Source: Streptomyces sp. 2114.4
GTDB lineage: Bacteria > Actinomycetota > Actinomycetes > Streptomycetales > Streptomycetaceae
Reading direction: 5' to 3'
NCBI RefSeq assembly: GCF_900187385.1
Contig: NZ_FYEY01000001.1
Coordinates: 3,658,001-3,722,000 of the forward strand
DNA length: 64,000 nucleotides
The translations under genes were made by a program, and so were the position numbers. Shown here one piece after another: positions 49,034-56,738 of this stretch. The notes under the pieces were generated by a model. That model searched no databases, was not told the DNA's origin, and saw nothing but the letters and a program-made list of their open reading frames with translations. Each line of letters opens with the position of its first letter. Position 1 is the stretch's first letter.

Positions 49034-50128
49034 ATGAACATCGGGGAGAAAACCATCGCGGAGGCCGGCCGCGGCGGCGCCGGGGGCACCGGCTCCGGCG
49101 CCAGTGTGATCGAAGTCACCGAACTCCGCCGGCGCTACGGCGCGGCCGGAGGGCGCGGGAAGGAGACGCCCCGTCCGGGCGGGCGGAGCACGCCCGCAGG
49201 GCAGGCGGAGGGGCGCAGCCGGCCGGGCGGGCGGAGCCGGTCCGGCGCGCAGGAGAGCTATGAGGCCGTGAAGGGCATCGACTTCACCGTCGACCGGGGC
49301 GAGCTGTTCGCGCTGCTCGGCACCAACGGTGCGGGCAAGACCTCCACCCTCGAACTGCTGGAGGGCCTGGCCGCGCCCACGTCCGGGCGGATCCGGGTCC
49401 TCGGCCATGATCCGTTCCGGGAGCGGGACAAGGTGCGGCCCCGTATCGGCGTCATGCTGCAGGAGGGCGGCTTCCCCGCCGAGCTGACGCCGGCGGAGAC
49501 CCTGCGGATGTGGGCGGGGTGCACCACCGGGGCGCGCCCGGTCGAGGAAGCCCTCGGCTCCGTGGGACTGGACCGGCGCAAGGACGTCCGGGTCAAGCAG
49601 CTGTCCGGCGGCGAGCGGCGGCGACTGGATTTCGCCCTCGCGCTGCTGGGGCGGCCCGAGGTGCTGTTCCTGGACGAGCCGACAACCGGGCTGGACACCG
49701 AGGCGCGGCATGTCACCTGGGAGCTGGTGCGCGAGCTGCGGGACGCCGGCACCACGATCGTGCTGACCACGCACTATCTCGAGGAAGCCGAGGAGCTGGC
49801 GGACCGGCTGGCGATTTTGCACGGCGGGCGGATAGCGGCGGCGGGATATGTCGCGGACGTGGTCGCCGCGCATCCCTCGCACCTCTCCTTCGAGCTGCCC
49901 GAGGGATTCCACCTCGGCGATCTCCCGCCGCTGGGGGAACTGGGAGTCATCGGCCATGAGACGACCGGGCGCACGGTCCGGCTGCGGACGGACGAACTGC
50001 AGCGGACCGCGACGGCGGTGCTGGTCTGGGCGCAGGACAAGGGGATCACGCTGCACGGACTGGACGTCAGATCCGCGTCGCTGGAAGAGGCATTTCTGCA
50101 CATCGCAAAGGGGCTGGAGAACACATGA
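49034..50128 (+). CDS. ABC transporter ATP-binding protein
   Basis: 364 residues from ATG 49034. Walker A LGTNGAGKTSTLELL, Q-loop MLQEGGFPAEL, signature VKQLSGGERRRLDFALALLG, Walker B EVLFLDEPTTGLDTEA, H-loop LTTHYLEEAEELADR; the C-terminal ~70 residues (ERP-like extension) are typical of drug-export ATPases of the DrrA/NatA class. An unusual ~40-residue Gly/Arg/Ser-rich insertion (about residues 38-75) separates LRRRYG from YEAVKGIDFTV in the first beta-sheet. Its stop overlaps the permease start (ATGA), and a two-component system follows, so this is an exporter operon, probably induced by an envelope-active compound. Confidence 0.92.
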   Translation: MNIGEKTIAEAGRGGAGGTGSGASVIEVTELRRRYGAAGGRGKETPRPGGRSTPAGQAEGRSRPGGRSRSGAQESYEAVKGIDFTVDRGELFALLGTNGAGKTSTLELLEGLAAPTSGRIRVLGHDPFRERDKVRPRIGVMLQEGGFPAELTPAETLRMWAGCTTGARPVEEALGSVGLDRRKDVRVKQLSGGERRRLDFALALLGRPEVLFLDEPTTGLDTEARHVTWELVRELRDAGTTIVLTTHYLEEAEELADRLAILHGGRIAAAGYVADVVAAHPSHLSFELPEGFHLGDLPPLGELGVIGHETTGRTVRLRTDELQRTATAVLVWAQDKGITLHGLDVRSASLEEAFLHIAKGLENT

Positions 50129-50943
50129 GTGCAGGTACAAGCCAAGCTGTCGGCGATGAGCGGGGCGGAATTCCCGCCGAAACCCGCGCTTCCGGCCGTC
50201 TGCAGGCCCTGGGGCGGGCCGAGTTGACGCTTCTCGTCCGCAACAAGTCCGCGCTGTACACGTCGTTGTTCCTGCCGATTGTGATGGCCATCGCCATGCG
50301 GCAGGGGGTCGGTTCGATGAATCTGGCCGGCACGGGGTTGTCGGTCGGAACAGTGCTGTTGCCCGGCACCCTCGGCTGCGTTCTGGTCTTTGCCGTCTAC
50401 TCCAACGTCACCGCCGCCTATGTCGCCCGGCGCGAGGAACTGGTGCTCAAGCGCCTGCGCACCGGAGAACTGCGGGATCTGGAAATACTGACCGGCACCG
50501 CGCTCCCTTCGGTACTGATAGGGCTGGCGCAGTGCGTGCTCCTCGCCGTCCTCGGTGCGCTGGTGCTGGACACCGACCTGCCCACCGCACCGCACCTCCT
50601 GATCGCAGGAGTGTTGCTGGGCATGGTCACGGTCCTCGGCCTCGCAGCGGCGACCTCCGCCTTCGCGAGGTCGACCGAGTCCGCTCAGCTGATCGTGATG
50701 CCCTTCATCATGCTGTCGCTGGCCGGGTCCGGGGTGATGGTGCCCCTGGATATCTTTCCGGAGCGGATCGCCACCGTCCTCGGATTCCTGCCGCTGTCTC
50801 CTGCGATGGAGCTGATACGCGGCGGCTGGACCGGCGGCGGGGACCTCAAGGAGACGGTGGGGCAACTGATCACCGGCTTGGCCTGGGCCGGGCTCGCGCT
50901 GTTTGCTGTGCAGCGGTGGTTCCGCTGGGAGCCGCGGCGCTAA
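50125..50943 (+). CDS. ABC-2 type transporter permease
   Basis: 272 residues, ATG 50125 overlapping the ATPase gene by 4 bases. Six hydrophobic segments: LYTSLFLPIVMAIAM, VLLPGTLGCVLVFAVYSN, VLIGLAQCVLLAVLGALVL, LIAGVLLGMVTVLGLAAATS, LIVMPFIMLSLAGSGVMVPL, and LAWAGLALFAVQRWF. Contains the ABC-2 pattern VARREELVLKRLRTGEL after the second helix and the late GFLPLSPAMELIRGGW. Forms the membrane channel with the ATPase. Confidence 0.9.
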   Translation: MSAGTSQAVGDERGGIPAETRASGRLQALGRAELTLLVRNKSALYTSLFLPIVMAIAMRQGVGSMNLAGTGLSVGTVLLPGTLGCVLVFAVYSNVTAAYVARREELVLKRLRTGELRDLEILTGTALPSVLIGLAQCVLLAVLGALVLDTDLPTAPHLLIAGVLLGMVTVLGLAAATSAFARSTESAQLIVMPFIMLSLAGSGVMVPLDIFPERIATVLGFLPLSPAMELIRGGWTGGGDLKETVGQLITGLAWAGLALFAVQRWFRWEPRR

Positions 50944-50979
50944 CGGCGCAGGAGATCGGGCAACGGGGGCGGGCAGCGC

Positions 50980-52254
50980 ATGATCGGGCGGCTACGGGCG
51001 ATGTGGCGACGGCGGAGCCAGGTGGGCATGGTCGAGGCGTACTTCCGCTGGACGCTGTACGCCCTTCCCTGGCTTCCTGCGATCGGCGGGGTGATGCCCG
51101 TCGTGGGCATGACGAGCGGCAGCGCATTGCCGGTCACTTTGGCGGTGGCCGTCGCCGGACTGAATGTGGTGCAGGCCGTGCTGGCCGTGCCGCTGTTCAA
51201 CCGGGCGTTGAACAGCTATCTGAAACTGGGGGCGACACCGCGCGGCCTGCTGCTCGTCTCGGGTGTGCTGACGCTCGCCGCCGAGATCGCGTTGGTCGCG
51301 CTGATCGCGGTCAACGGCATCGGCTACGGCCACACTCGCGACGAAAACCTGGCCACGGTGTTCATCGCGGTCGCCGCCAGCCTCACACCGTTCTTCATGG
51401 CACACAGCCTGCTGGTGTCGAAGCGGGGGTTCCTGGCGGCGCTGGCCGCCGCCGCGACGGGGCTCATCCTGGTGCTCGGGGTGCTCAAGGGCTCCTGGCT
51501 GGGGGCACTGGCCGTGGCGAGTCTGCTGGTCTTCGCCGGTCTGTGGAGCTTCGTGATAGCGCGGCCCACGGGATGGCTGCTCGGTGTGGTCCGCAAGCTG
51601 GACGCGGCACGCGGTACCGAGGCACGGCTCGCGGTCGCCGAGGAACGGCTGCGGTTCGGCCGGGATCTGCACGACGTCATGGGCCGGAATCTGGCGGTGA
51701 TCGCCCTCAAGAGCGAGCTGGCGGTCCAGCTCGCCCGGCGGGAGCGGCCGGAGGCCGTGGAGCAGATGGTGGAGGTGCAGCGGATCGCCCAGGATTCGCA
51801 GCGCGAGGTACGGGAGGTGGTGCGCGGCTACCGCAAGGCCGATCTCCGGGCGGAGTTGGCCGGGGCCCGCTCCATCCTGCGGGCGGCCGGGGTGGACTGC
51901 CGTATCGAGGGCGAGGACGAAACGCAGCTGCCGCCGGAGGTGGAGTCGGCGCTCGGCTGGGTCGTACGCGAAGGCACCACGAACGTCCTGCGGCACGCCG
52001 CCGCGGTGCGGCACTGTGCGGTGCGGACCCTGATCGATCCGCACCGCTCGGTACTCGTGATGACCATGGAGAACGACGGGGTCACCCACCGGCCGGACCC
52101 CACCGGGGCCGGCTCGCTGCCCGGCAGCGGCCTCAAGGGACTGCGGGAACGGCTGCAGCCCTTGGGCGGCACCCTGGCGTCGGGCCCGGTCCTGCCGGGC
52201 TCCTACCGTCTGACGGTCGAGCTGCCGATACCGAGGGGGGCGGTGACGGGGTAG
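50980..52254 (+). CDS. DesK-type sensor histidine kinase
   Basis: 424 residues from ATG 50980. Five to six membrane helices with very short loops (to about residue 185), then a HisKA_3 dimerisation helix with the phospho-acceptor in RFGRDLHDVMGRNLAVIALK, and a HATPase: GWVVREGTTNVLRHAAA (N box), MTMENDGV (G1) and LPGSGLKGLRERLQPLGGTL (G2). The short extracytoplasmic loops suggest intramembrane sensing of lipid or bilayer state or of the cognate transporter, as in DesK and LiaS relatives. Begins 36 nt after the permease gene; its partner regulator follows after a repeat. Confidence 0.9.
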   Translation: MIGRLRAMWRRRSQVGMVEAYFRWTLYALPWLPAIGGVMPVVGMTSGSALPVTLAVAVAGLNVVQAVLAVPLFNRALNSYLKLGATPRGLLLVSGVLTLAAEIALVALIAVNGIGYGHTRDENLATVFIAVAASLTPFFMAHSLLVSKRGFLAALAAAATGLILVLGVLKGSWLGALAVASLLVFAGLWSFVIARPTGWLLGVVRKLDAARGTEARLAVAEERLRFGRDLHDVMGRNLAVIALKSELAVQLARRERPEAVEQMVEVQRIAQDSQREVREVVRGYRKADLRAELAGARSILRAAGVDCRIEGEDETQLPPEVESALGWVVREGTTNVLRHAAAVRHCAVRTLIDPHRSVLVMTMENDGVTHRPDPTGAGSLPGSGLKGLRERLQPLGGTLASGPVLPGSYRLTVELPIPRGAVTG

Positions 52255-52405
52255 GGAGGGGTGAGGGTGCGGATGGCGCGGGCGAACGGGGCGGGGGTTC
52301 GGCGCAAGGGCTCGGTGCGGGGATCTGGTGCGGCGCGGGGATCTGGTGCAGGGGTTCGGCGCAGGGACTCGGCACGGAGGTTCGGCACGAGATTCGGAAC
52401 GGGGG
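52255..52405. repeat. Degenerate G-rich tandem repeat between kinase and regulator genes
   Basis: About eight imperfect 15-18 bp units with the core GGGGATCTGGTGCGGCG or GGGGTTCGGCGCAGGG. It separates two genes that in most relatives are adjacent or overlapping. Open reading frame continues through it in the regulator frame but gives only low-complexity RG/GA text. Confidence 0.6.
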
Positions 52406-52408
52406 TTC

Positions 52409-53065
52409 ATGGCCGGCGGAGAGGTGGGGCGGCAGGTGAGTGACGGGGTGCGTGGCGAGGTGATCCGGGTGTTGCTCGCGGATGACGAGCATCTGATCCG
52501 GGGAGCACTGGCGGCGTTGCTGTCGCTGGAGGACGATCTGCTGGTCGTGGCCGAGGCGGCGTCGGGACCGGAGGCGCGGGCGATGGCACGGGCCCACGGG
52601 CCGGATGTGGCGGTGCTGGATCTGCAGATGCCGGGGGCGGACGGTGTGGCAGTGGCCACATCTCTGCGGGGTGAGGTGCCGGGGTGCCGGTGCATGATCG
52701 TGACGAGCCATGGCCGGCCGGGGCATCTGAAGCGGGCGCTGGAAGCCGGGGTGCGGGGGTTCGTTCCGAAGACGGTGTCGGCGCAGCGGCTGGCGGAGAT
52801 CATACGCGCGGTCCATGCCGGAAACCGCTATGTGGACCCGGAGTTGGCGGCGGATGCGATCAGCGCCGGGGAGTCTCCGTTGTCAGCCAGGGAGGCGGAG
52901 GTGCTGGAATGCGCCGAGGACGGGGCGCCGGTCGCGGAGATCGCGGAGCGGGCCTCGCTGTCGCCCGGGACGGTGCGGAACTACCTCTCGTCGGCGACCG
53001 CGAAGCTGGGTGCGGAGAACCGTCACGCCGCGGCGCGCCTCGCCCGCGAGCGAGGTTGGCTATAG
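52409..53065 (+). CDS. NarL/FixJ-family response regulator
   Basis: About 218 residues from ATG 52409 (GTG 52436 or GTG 52460 also possible). Receiver: IRVLLADDEHLIRGALAALL (acidic pair), VAVLDLQMPGADGVAVA with phospho-Asp, CMIVTSHGRPGHLKRAL (Ser/Thr), VRGFVPKTVS (Lys). The LuxR-type HTH: SPLSAREAEVLECAEDGAPV, AEIAERASLSPGTVRNYLSS. Cognate of the DesK-type kinase just upstream; likely controls the ABC operon. The end overlaps the promoter zone of tRNA-Gly copy 2 (TATAGT at 53061-53066). Confidence 0.9.
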   Translation: MAGGEVGRQVSDGVRGEVIRVLLADDEHLIRGALAALLSLEDDLLVVAEAASGPEARAMARAHGPDVAVLDLQMPGADGVAVATSLRGEVPGCRCMIVTSHGRPGHLKRALEAGVRGFVPKTVSAQRLAEIIRAVHAGNRYVDPELAADAISAGESPLSAREAEVLECAEDGAPVAEIAERASLSPGTVRNYLSSATAKLGAENRHAAARLARERGWL

Positions 53066-53118
53066 TGGTGCCCGCACCGCGCGGCGGCGACTGGTTTCAG
53101 GAGCTGTGCACGGAGCAT

Positions 53119-53191
53119 GCGGACGTAGCTCAGTTGGTAGAGCGCAACCTTGCCAAGGTTGAGGTCGCGAGTTCGAGCCTCGTCGTCCGCT
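53119..53191 (+). tRNA. tRNA-Gly (anticodon GCC), copy 2
   Basis: 73 nt, identical to 48767-48839. A -10 box TATAGT overlaps the stop of the response-regulator gene. Followed by a terminator. Confidence 0.96.
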
Positions 53192-53198
53192 CAGAAGG

Positions 53199-53240
53199 AG
53201 AAGGCCCCGGCCGGCAGTGATGTCGGACGGGGCCTCTTCG
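53199..53240 (+). terminator. Terminator of tRNA-Gly copy 2
   Basis: Interrupted hairpin GAAGGCCCCGGCCGG / TCGGACGGGGCCTCTTC shortly after the tRNA. The first ten bases of the stem resemble those after copy 1, so the tRNA and its terminator were probably duplicated together. Confidence 0.7.
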
Positions 53241-53308
53241 TGTGCGCGGCACCTGTTCGCCGGCCGGGTACGGCCCGGGCCGGGTTGAGGCCCGGCCCGG
53301 ACGAGGGC

Positions 53309-54208
53309 TCACGCCCAGCTGAGACCCGTAAGACGCTCGTAGGCCTCGACGTACTTGGCGCGGGTGCTCTCGACGATCTCGTGCGGGAGGGCAGGCGGCG
53401 GCAGCGTTCCCGTACGGTCCCAGGCCGCCGCGGGAGAAGTCAGCCAGTCCCGGACGAACTGCTTGTCGAAGGACGGCTGGGCGCGGCCCGGCTGCCACAG
53501 GTCGGCCGGCCAGAAGCGCGAGGAGTCGGGCGTCAGGACCTCGTCGGCCAGGGTCAGCTGCTCACCGTCGAAGCCGAACTCGAACTTGGTGTCGGCCAGG
53601 ATGACGCCGCGCTCGCGGGCGATGTCGCGGGCCCGGCCGTAGACGGCGAGGGTCGTCTGCCGGAGCTGGGCGGCCACCTCGGCGCCGATCTGGTGGACGA
53701 CCTCCTCGTAGGAGACGTTCTCGTCGTGGTCACCGACGGCGGCCTTGGTGGCCGGGGTGAAGATCGGCGCGGGGAGCTCGGAACCGTCGACGAGGCCTTC
53801 GGGGAGGGCCAGGCCGCAGACGGTACGGGTCTGCCGGTATTCGGCGAGGCCGGAGCCGGTGAGGTAGCCGCGGGCCACACACTCGACGGGGACCATCCGC
53901 AGCGACTTGCAGACCAGGGTGCGGCCCGCCCAGTCGGCGGGGGCGCCGGCCGGGACGTCGGTGGAGAGGACGTGGTGGGGGGCCAGGTCGGAGAGCTGCT
54001 CGAACCACCACAGGGACAGCTGGGTGAGGATGCGGCCCTTTTCGGGGATCTCGGTGGGCAGCACCCAGTCGTAGACGGAGGTGCGGTCGCTGGCGACCAT
54101 GATCAGGTCGCCGGCGGCGTTCTGGTAGAGGTCGCGCACCTTGCCGGTGTGAAGGTGGGTGAGCCCGGGAACCTCCACCGGCTCAGGCTTTTCTACAAAA
54201 CCGGGCAC
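53309..54208 (-). CDS. purC: Phosphoribosylaminoimidazole-succinocarboxamide synthase
   Basis: 299 residues from GTG 54208, GGAGG 4 nt upstream. SAICAR synthetase of the larger type: HTGKVRDLYQ, LIMVASDRTSVYDWVLPTEI, PEKGRILTQLSLWWFEQL, RMVPVECVARGYLTGSGLAE, FTPATKAAVGDHDENVS, ILADTKFEFGFDG, LADEVLTPDSSRFWPADLW, SFDKQFVRDWL. Ligates CAIR and aspartate with ATP, step eight of the pathway. Not in an operon with other pur genes; it stands 117 nt from the convergent tRNA-Gly. Confidence 0.97.
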   Translation of the reverse strand: MPGFVEKPEPVEVPGLTHLHTGKVRDLYQNAAGDLIMVASDRTSVYDWVLPTEIPEKGRILTQLSLWWFEQLSDLAPHHVLSTDVPAGAPADWAGRTLVCKSLRMVPVECVARGYLTGSGLAEYRQTRTVCGLALPEGLVDGSELPAPIFTPATKAAVGDHDENVSYEEVVHQIGAEVAAQLRQTTLAVYGRARDIARERGVILADTKFEFGFDGEQLTLADEVLTPDSSRFWPADLWQPGRAQPSFDKQFVRDWLTSPAAAWDRTGTLPPPALPHEIVESTRAKYVEAYERLTGLSWA

Positions 54209-54347
54209 GCTTCCTCCGCGTAGGTTGATCCAGGAGTCATACCGATTCTCCCTCACGCGGGCCGGTGGTGGCGGACGGGGGCCGGGTATACCGGGGGGCC
54301 GGGCTCCAGTCGGCGCGAGCTGAGGTCGGGCAGCCGGGGGCTGGGCG

Positions 54348-55649
54348 TCATGCGGCAGGGCGGGCACCCCGGCGCGCGCCCCGGTGGGCGCCCCGGCGGG
54401 CGATCAGGGCGAGGGTGGCCGCGGCCGGGACGACCGCCGCGAGCAGCACCGTGGCCGGGGCGAACAGGCCGGTGAGCAGCGTGATCGCGTACGGGGTGCA
54501 GAAGCCCAGGTAGCACAGGGCCCAGAAGCGGGCGGTCAGGCGGGCCAGCCCCTCCGGGGGCGCAAGGGCGGCGACCTCGGTGAGACCGTACGCCACACAC
54601 AGTCCGTATCCGGCGCCGAGTACGGCGGCGGCGAGCAGTGCGGCGTCGGGCCGGATGCGGGCGACCGCGAAGGCGGCGAGGAGCAGGCCGGCAATAACGG
54701 CGGCGAGTCCGGCCACGGCGGTGGCGATGCGGTGGCGGGCGGCGAGGCGTCGGGCGAAGGGTGCGACGAGCAGGCCGGCGCCGGGGGTGACGGCGGTGAG
54801 GATCCCGGCGTACACGGTCTGCCAGCCGGTGAGACCCGCATCGACGAGCCCGGGGAGGGTGGCGAGGGCGATGCTGGGGGCGACGAACACCCAGGGGGCG
54901 ACGGGGGCGACCAGGCGGCGGAAGGCCGCGCCGGGGGCGGTGCCGTGCGGCGCGGGGGCCGGTGTCGTCGCGGGGGCCGGTGCCGTCGCGGGGGCGTCGG
55001 GCGTGCGGGCGGGCCCCCGGCCGCCGGTGCGGGCCGTTTCCGGTGCGCGGGACGCCAGGAGCGCGGCTGTCACGGAGAGGACGAGGTGGGGCAGGTATGC
55101 GGTGATCATGGGCGCCGGGGCCCACTGGGCTATCAGCGCCGCCACCAGCCCGCCGGTGGCGAAACCCGCGGAGAGGAAGAGTCCCGAACGGCGGGCCGCG
55201 GCGCCGGCCGTCGAGTGGGTGTCGTACGGGAGCGAGGACAGCTCCTTGATCCAGGCGCTGCCGGCGCTGAGCAGGGCGCCGGCCCCGATACCGGTCAGGA
55301 AGCGGCCGGGCCACAGCAGGCCGGTGGCCATCGAACCCGCCATCAGCAGCACGGTCGCGAGCGCGGAGAGCGTGAGAGCGGCGAAGACGACGGGGCGCCG
55401 GCCGCGGCGGTCGGCGGCCGGACCTCCCAGGAACAGACCAGGGATCAGGCCCAGGACATAGACGCCGAAGAGGGCGGTGGTCGTGGCCCCGGTCAGACCG
55501 AGCTCCGCATGGTAGGCGCCGAGGAGGGCGGAGAACTGGTTGGCGCTCCAGCCCGAGGCGGTCATCACCCAGCCCGTGCGCAGCCAGTGGCGGTGACGGA
55601 TCGGACGGCCGGTGGTCCGGGAGGTGGCGGGGTGTGCCGTGGTCGTCAT
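54348..55649 (-). CDS. MFS transporter
   Basis: 433 residues, twelve predicted helices in two halves joined by a Pro/Ala/Thr-rich linker (ARTPDAPATAPAPATTPAPA). The conserved MFS motif A is GGPAADRRGRRPVVF after helix 2, and the second-half equivalent is LVAPFARRLAARHRI. No substrate signature. Start ATG 55649. Its promoter shares a 101-base region with a divergent LysR gene, the usual layout for a regulated exporter. Confidence 0.85.
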   Translation of the reverse strand: MTTTAHPATSRTTGRPIRHRHWLRTGWVMTASGWSANQFSALLGAYHAELGLTGATTTALFGVYVLGLIPGLFLGGPAADRRGRRPVVFAALTLSALATVLLMAGSMATGLLWPGRFLTGIGAGALLSAGSAWIKELSSLPYDTHSTAGAAARRSGLFLSAGFATGGLVAALIAQWAPAPMITAYLPHLVLSVTAALLASRAPETARTGGRGPARTPDAPATAPAPATTPAPAPHGTAPGAAFRRLVAPVAPWVFVAPSIALATLPGLVDAGLTGWQTVYAGILTAVTPGAGLLVAPFARRLAARHRIATAVAGLAAVIAGLLLAAFAVARIRPDAALLAAAVLGAGYGLCVAYGLTEVAALAPPEGLARLTARFWALCYLGFCTPYAITLLTGLFAPATVLLAAVVPAAATLALIARRGAHRGARRGARPAA

Positions 55650-55690
55650 GGAACGTGTTGTACGGGCCGGGCGGGCCGCGGCGCCTCCCC

Positions 55691-55709
55691 CGTTCAGGAA
55701 AACTGAACG
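55691..55709. promoter_or_regulatory. LysR-type operator
   Basis: CGTTCAG-GAAAA-CTGAACG: perfect 7-bp arms and 5-nt centre containing a T-N11-A motif, midway between the divergent MFS and LysR starts. Fits a binding site through which the LysR protein controls both genes. Confidence 0.7.
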
Positions 55710-55750
55710 GCCCCCGGTGGCGGCGCGGGTCCGGAATTATCGTGGGCCGC

Positions 55751-56650
55751 ATGGATCTGCGGCGGCTCTCCTCCTTTCTTGCCGTGGTCGAGGAGGGGCA
55801 CTTCGGACGGGCGGCGGCCCGGTTGTTTCTGTCTCCCGCGGCGGTGACCGGCCATATACAGCAACTGGAGCGGGAGTTCGGCACCGTCCTGCTGGAGCGC
55901 AGCCCCGTGGTGCCGACCGCGGCGGGGCGGCGGCTGGTCTCCCACGCCCGTACGCTGCTCGCCGCCGCCAACGCCGCCATGGACGATGTGGCGGACGCGG
56001 CACAGGGGACGGCACCGGCCCGGCCGCTGCGGGTCGGCGTCATGGGGCACGGATCGGCCGAGGTGACCCCGGCCGCGATCAGCGCCTTCCGCCGGGCCCG
56101 GCCCGACGTCCCCGTGTCGCTGGTGCAGTTGACCTTTACCGAGCACTGCAGTGCGCTGCGCGAGGACCGGGTGGACGTGGCGTTCGTGCGGCCGCTGGTG
56201 CGGAGTGCGGAGATCGAGGCCGATGTGCTGACGAACGAGCAGCGGATCGTGGCGGTGCCGGCGGCGTCCTCGCTCGCGGACGCCGCGCACGAAGGGGTGC
56301 GGATGGCGGACGTCATCGACCTGCCGTATCTGCGGCTGCCCTCGCACACACCGCAGCCCTTCTCCGACTACCTGTACTTCCACGAGGGCCAACGGCGTGG
56401 CCTCGACTACGCGCTGACCCCGCAGGATGTGCTGACGAGCGTGGCGGCAGGGCGGGGAGCGGGCTCGGGACTGAAGTCGTTCGCGCGCTACTACCCGTGG
56501 CCGGGGGCGGTGTTCGTCCCGGTACTGGATGCGCCATGGGCGCAGAGTGTGCTCGCCACTCGTGCCGGGGACCCGAATCCGGAGGTGCGGATCTTCCGGG
56601 CCCTGACGGTCGCGCTGGCACGGGAGCTGGGGCCGGTCGCCGCGCGGTAG
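55751..56650 (+). CDS. LysR-family transcriptional regulator
   Basis: 299 residues from ATG 55751. N-terminal winged HTH MDLRRLSSFLAVVEEGHFGR, AAARLFLSPAAVTGHIQQLE, REFGTVLLERS; C-terminal effector domain LRVGVMGHGSAEVTPAAISA, DVPVSLVQLTFTEHCSALRE, VDVAFVRPL. Effector unknown. Divergently transcribed from the MFS gene, with a palindromic T-N11-A site between. Confidence 0.88.
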   Translation: MDLRRLSSFLAVVEEGHFGRAAARLFLSPAAVTGHIQQLEREFGTVLLERSPVVPTAAGRRLVSHARTLLAAANAAMDDVADAAQGTAPARPLRVGVMGHGSAEVTPAAISAFRRARPDVPVSLVQLTFTEHCSALREDRVDVAFVRPLVRSAEIEADVLTNEQRIVAVPAASSLADAAHEGVRMADVIDLPYLRLPSHTPQPFSDYLYFHEGQRRGLDYALTPQDVLTSVAAGRGAGSGLKSFARYYPWPGAVFVPVLDAPWAQSVLATRAGDPNPEVRIFRALTVALARELGPVAAR

Positions 56651-56738
56651 TGGGCGGTAACCGGTCGATCCCCGCCCGGTAGTCGGCGGGCCCCCGCACG
56701 GGCCGGGCGGGGCGGGGCCCCGCGCCCCGCCCGTGGGC

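Noticed and set aside
48767..53191. tRNA-bounded genomic island
   Set aside because: No integrase, and the block (ABC, permease, kinase, regulator before purC) matches the S. coelicolor order from memory, so it reads as core.
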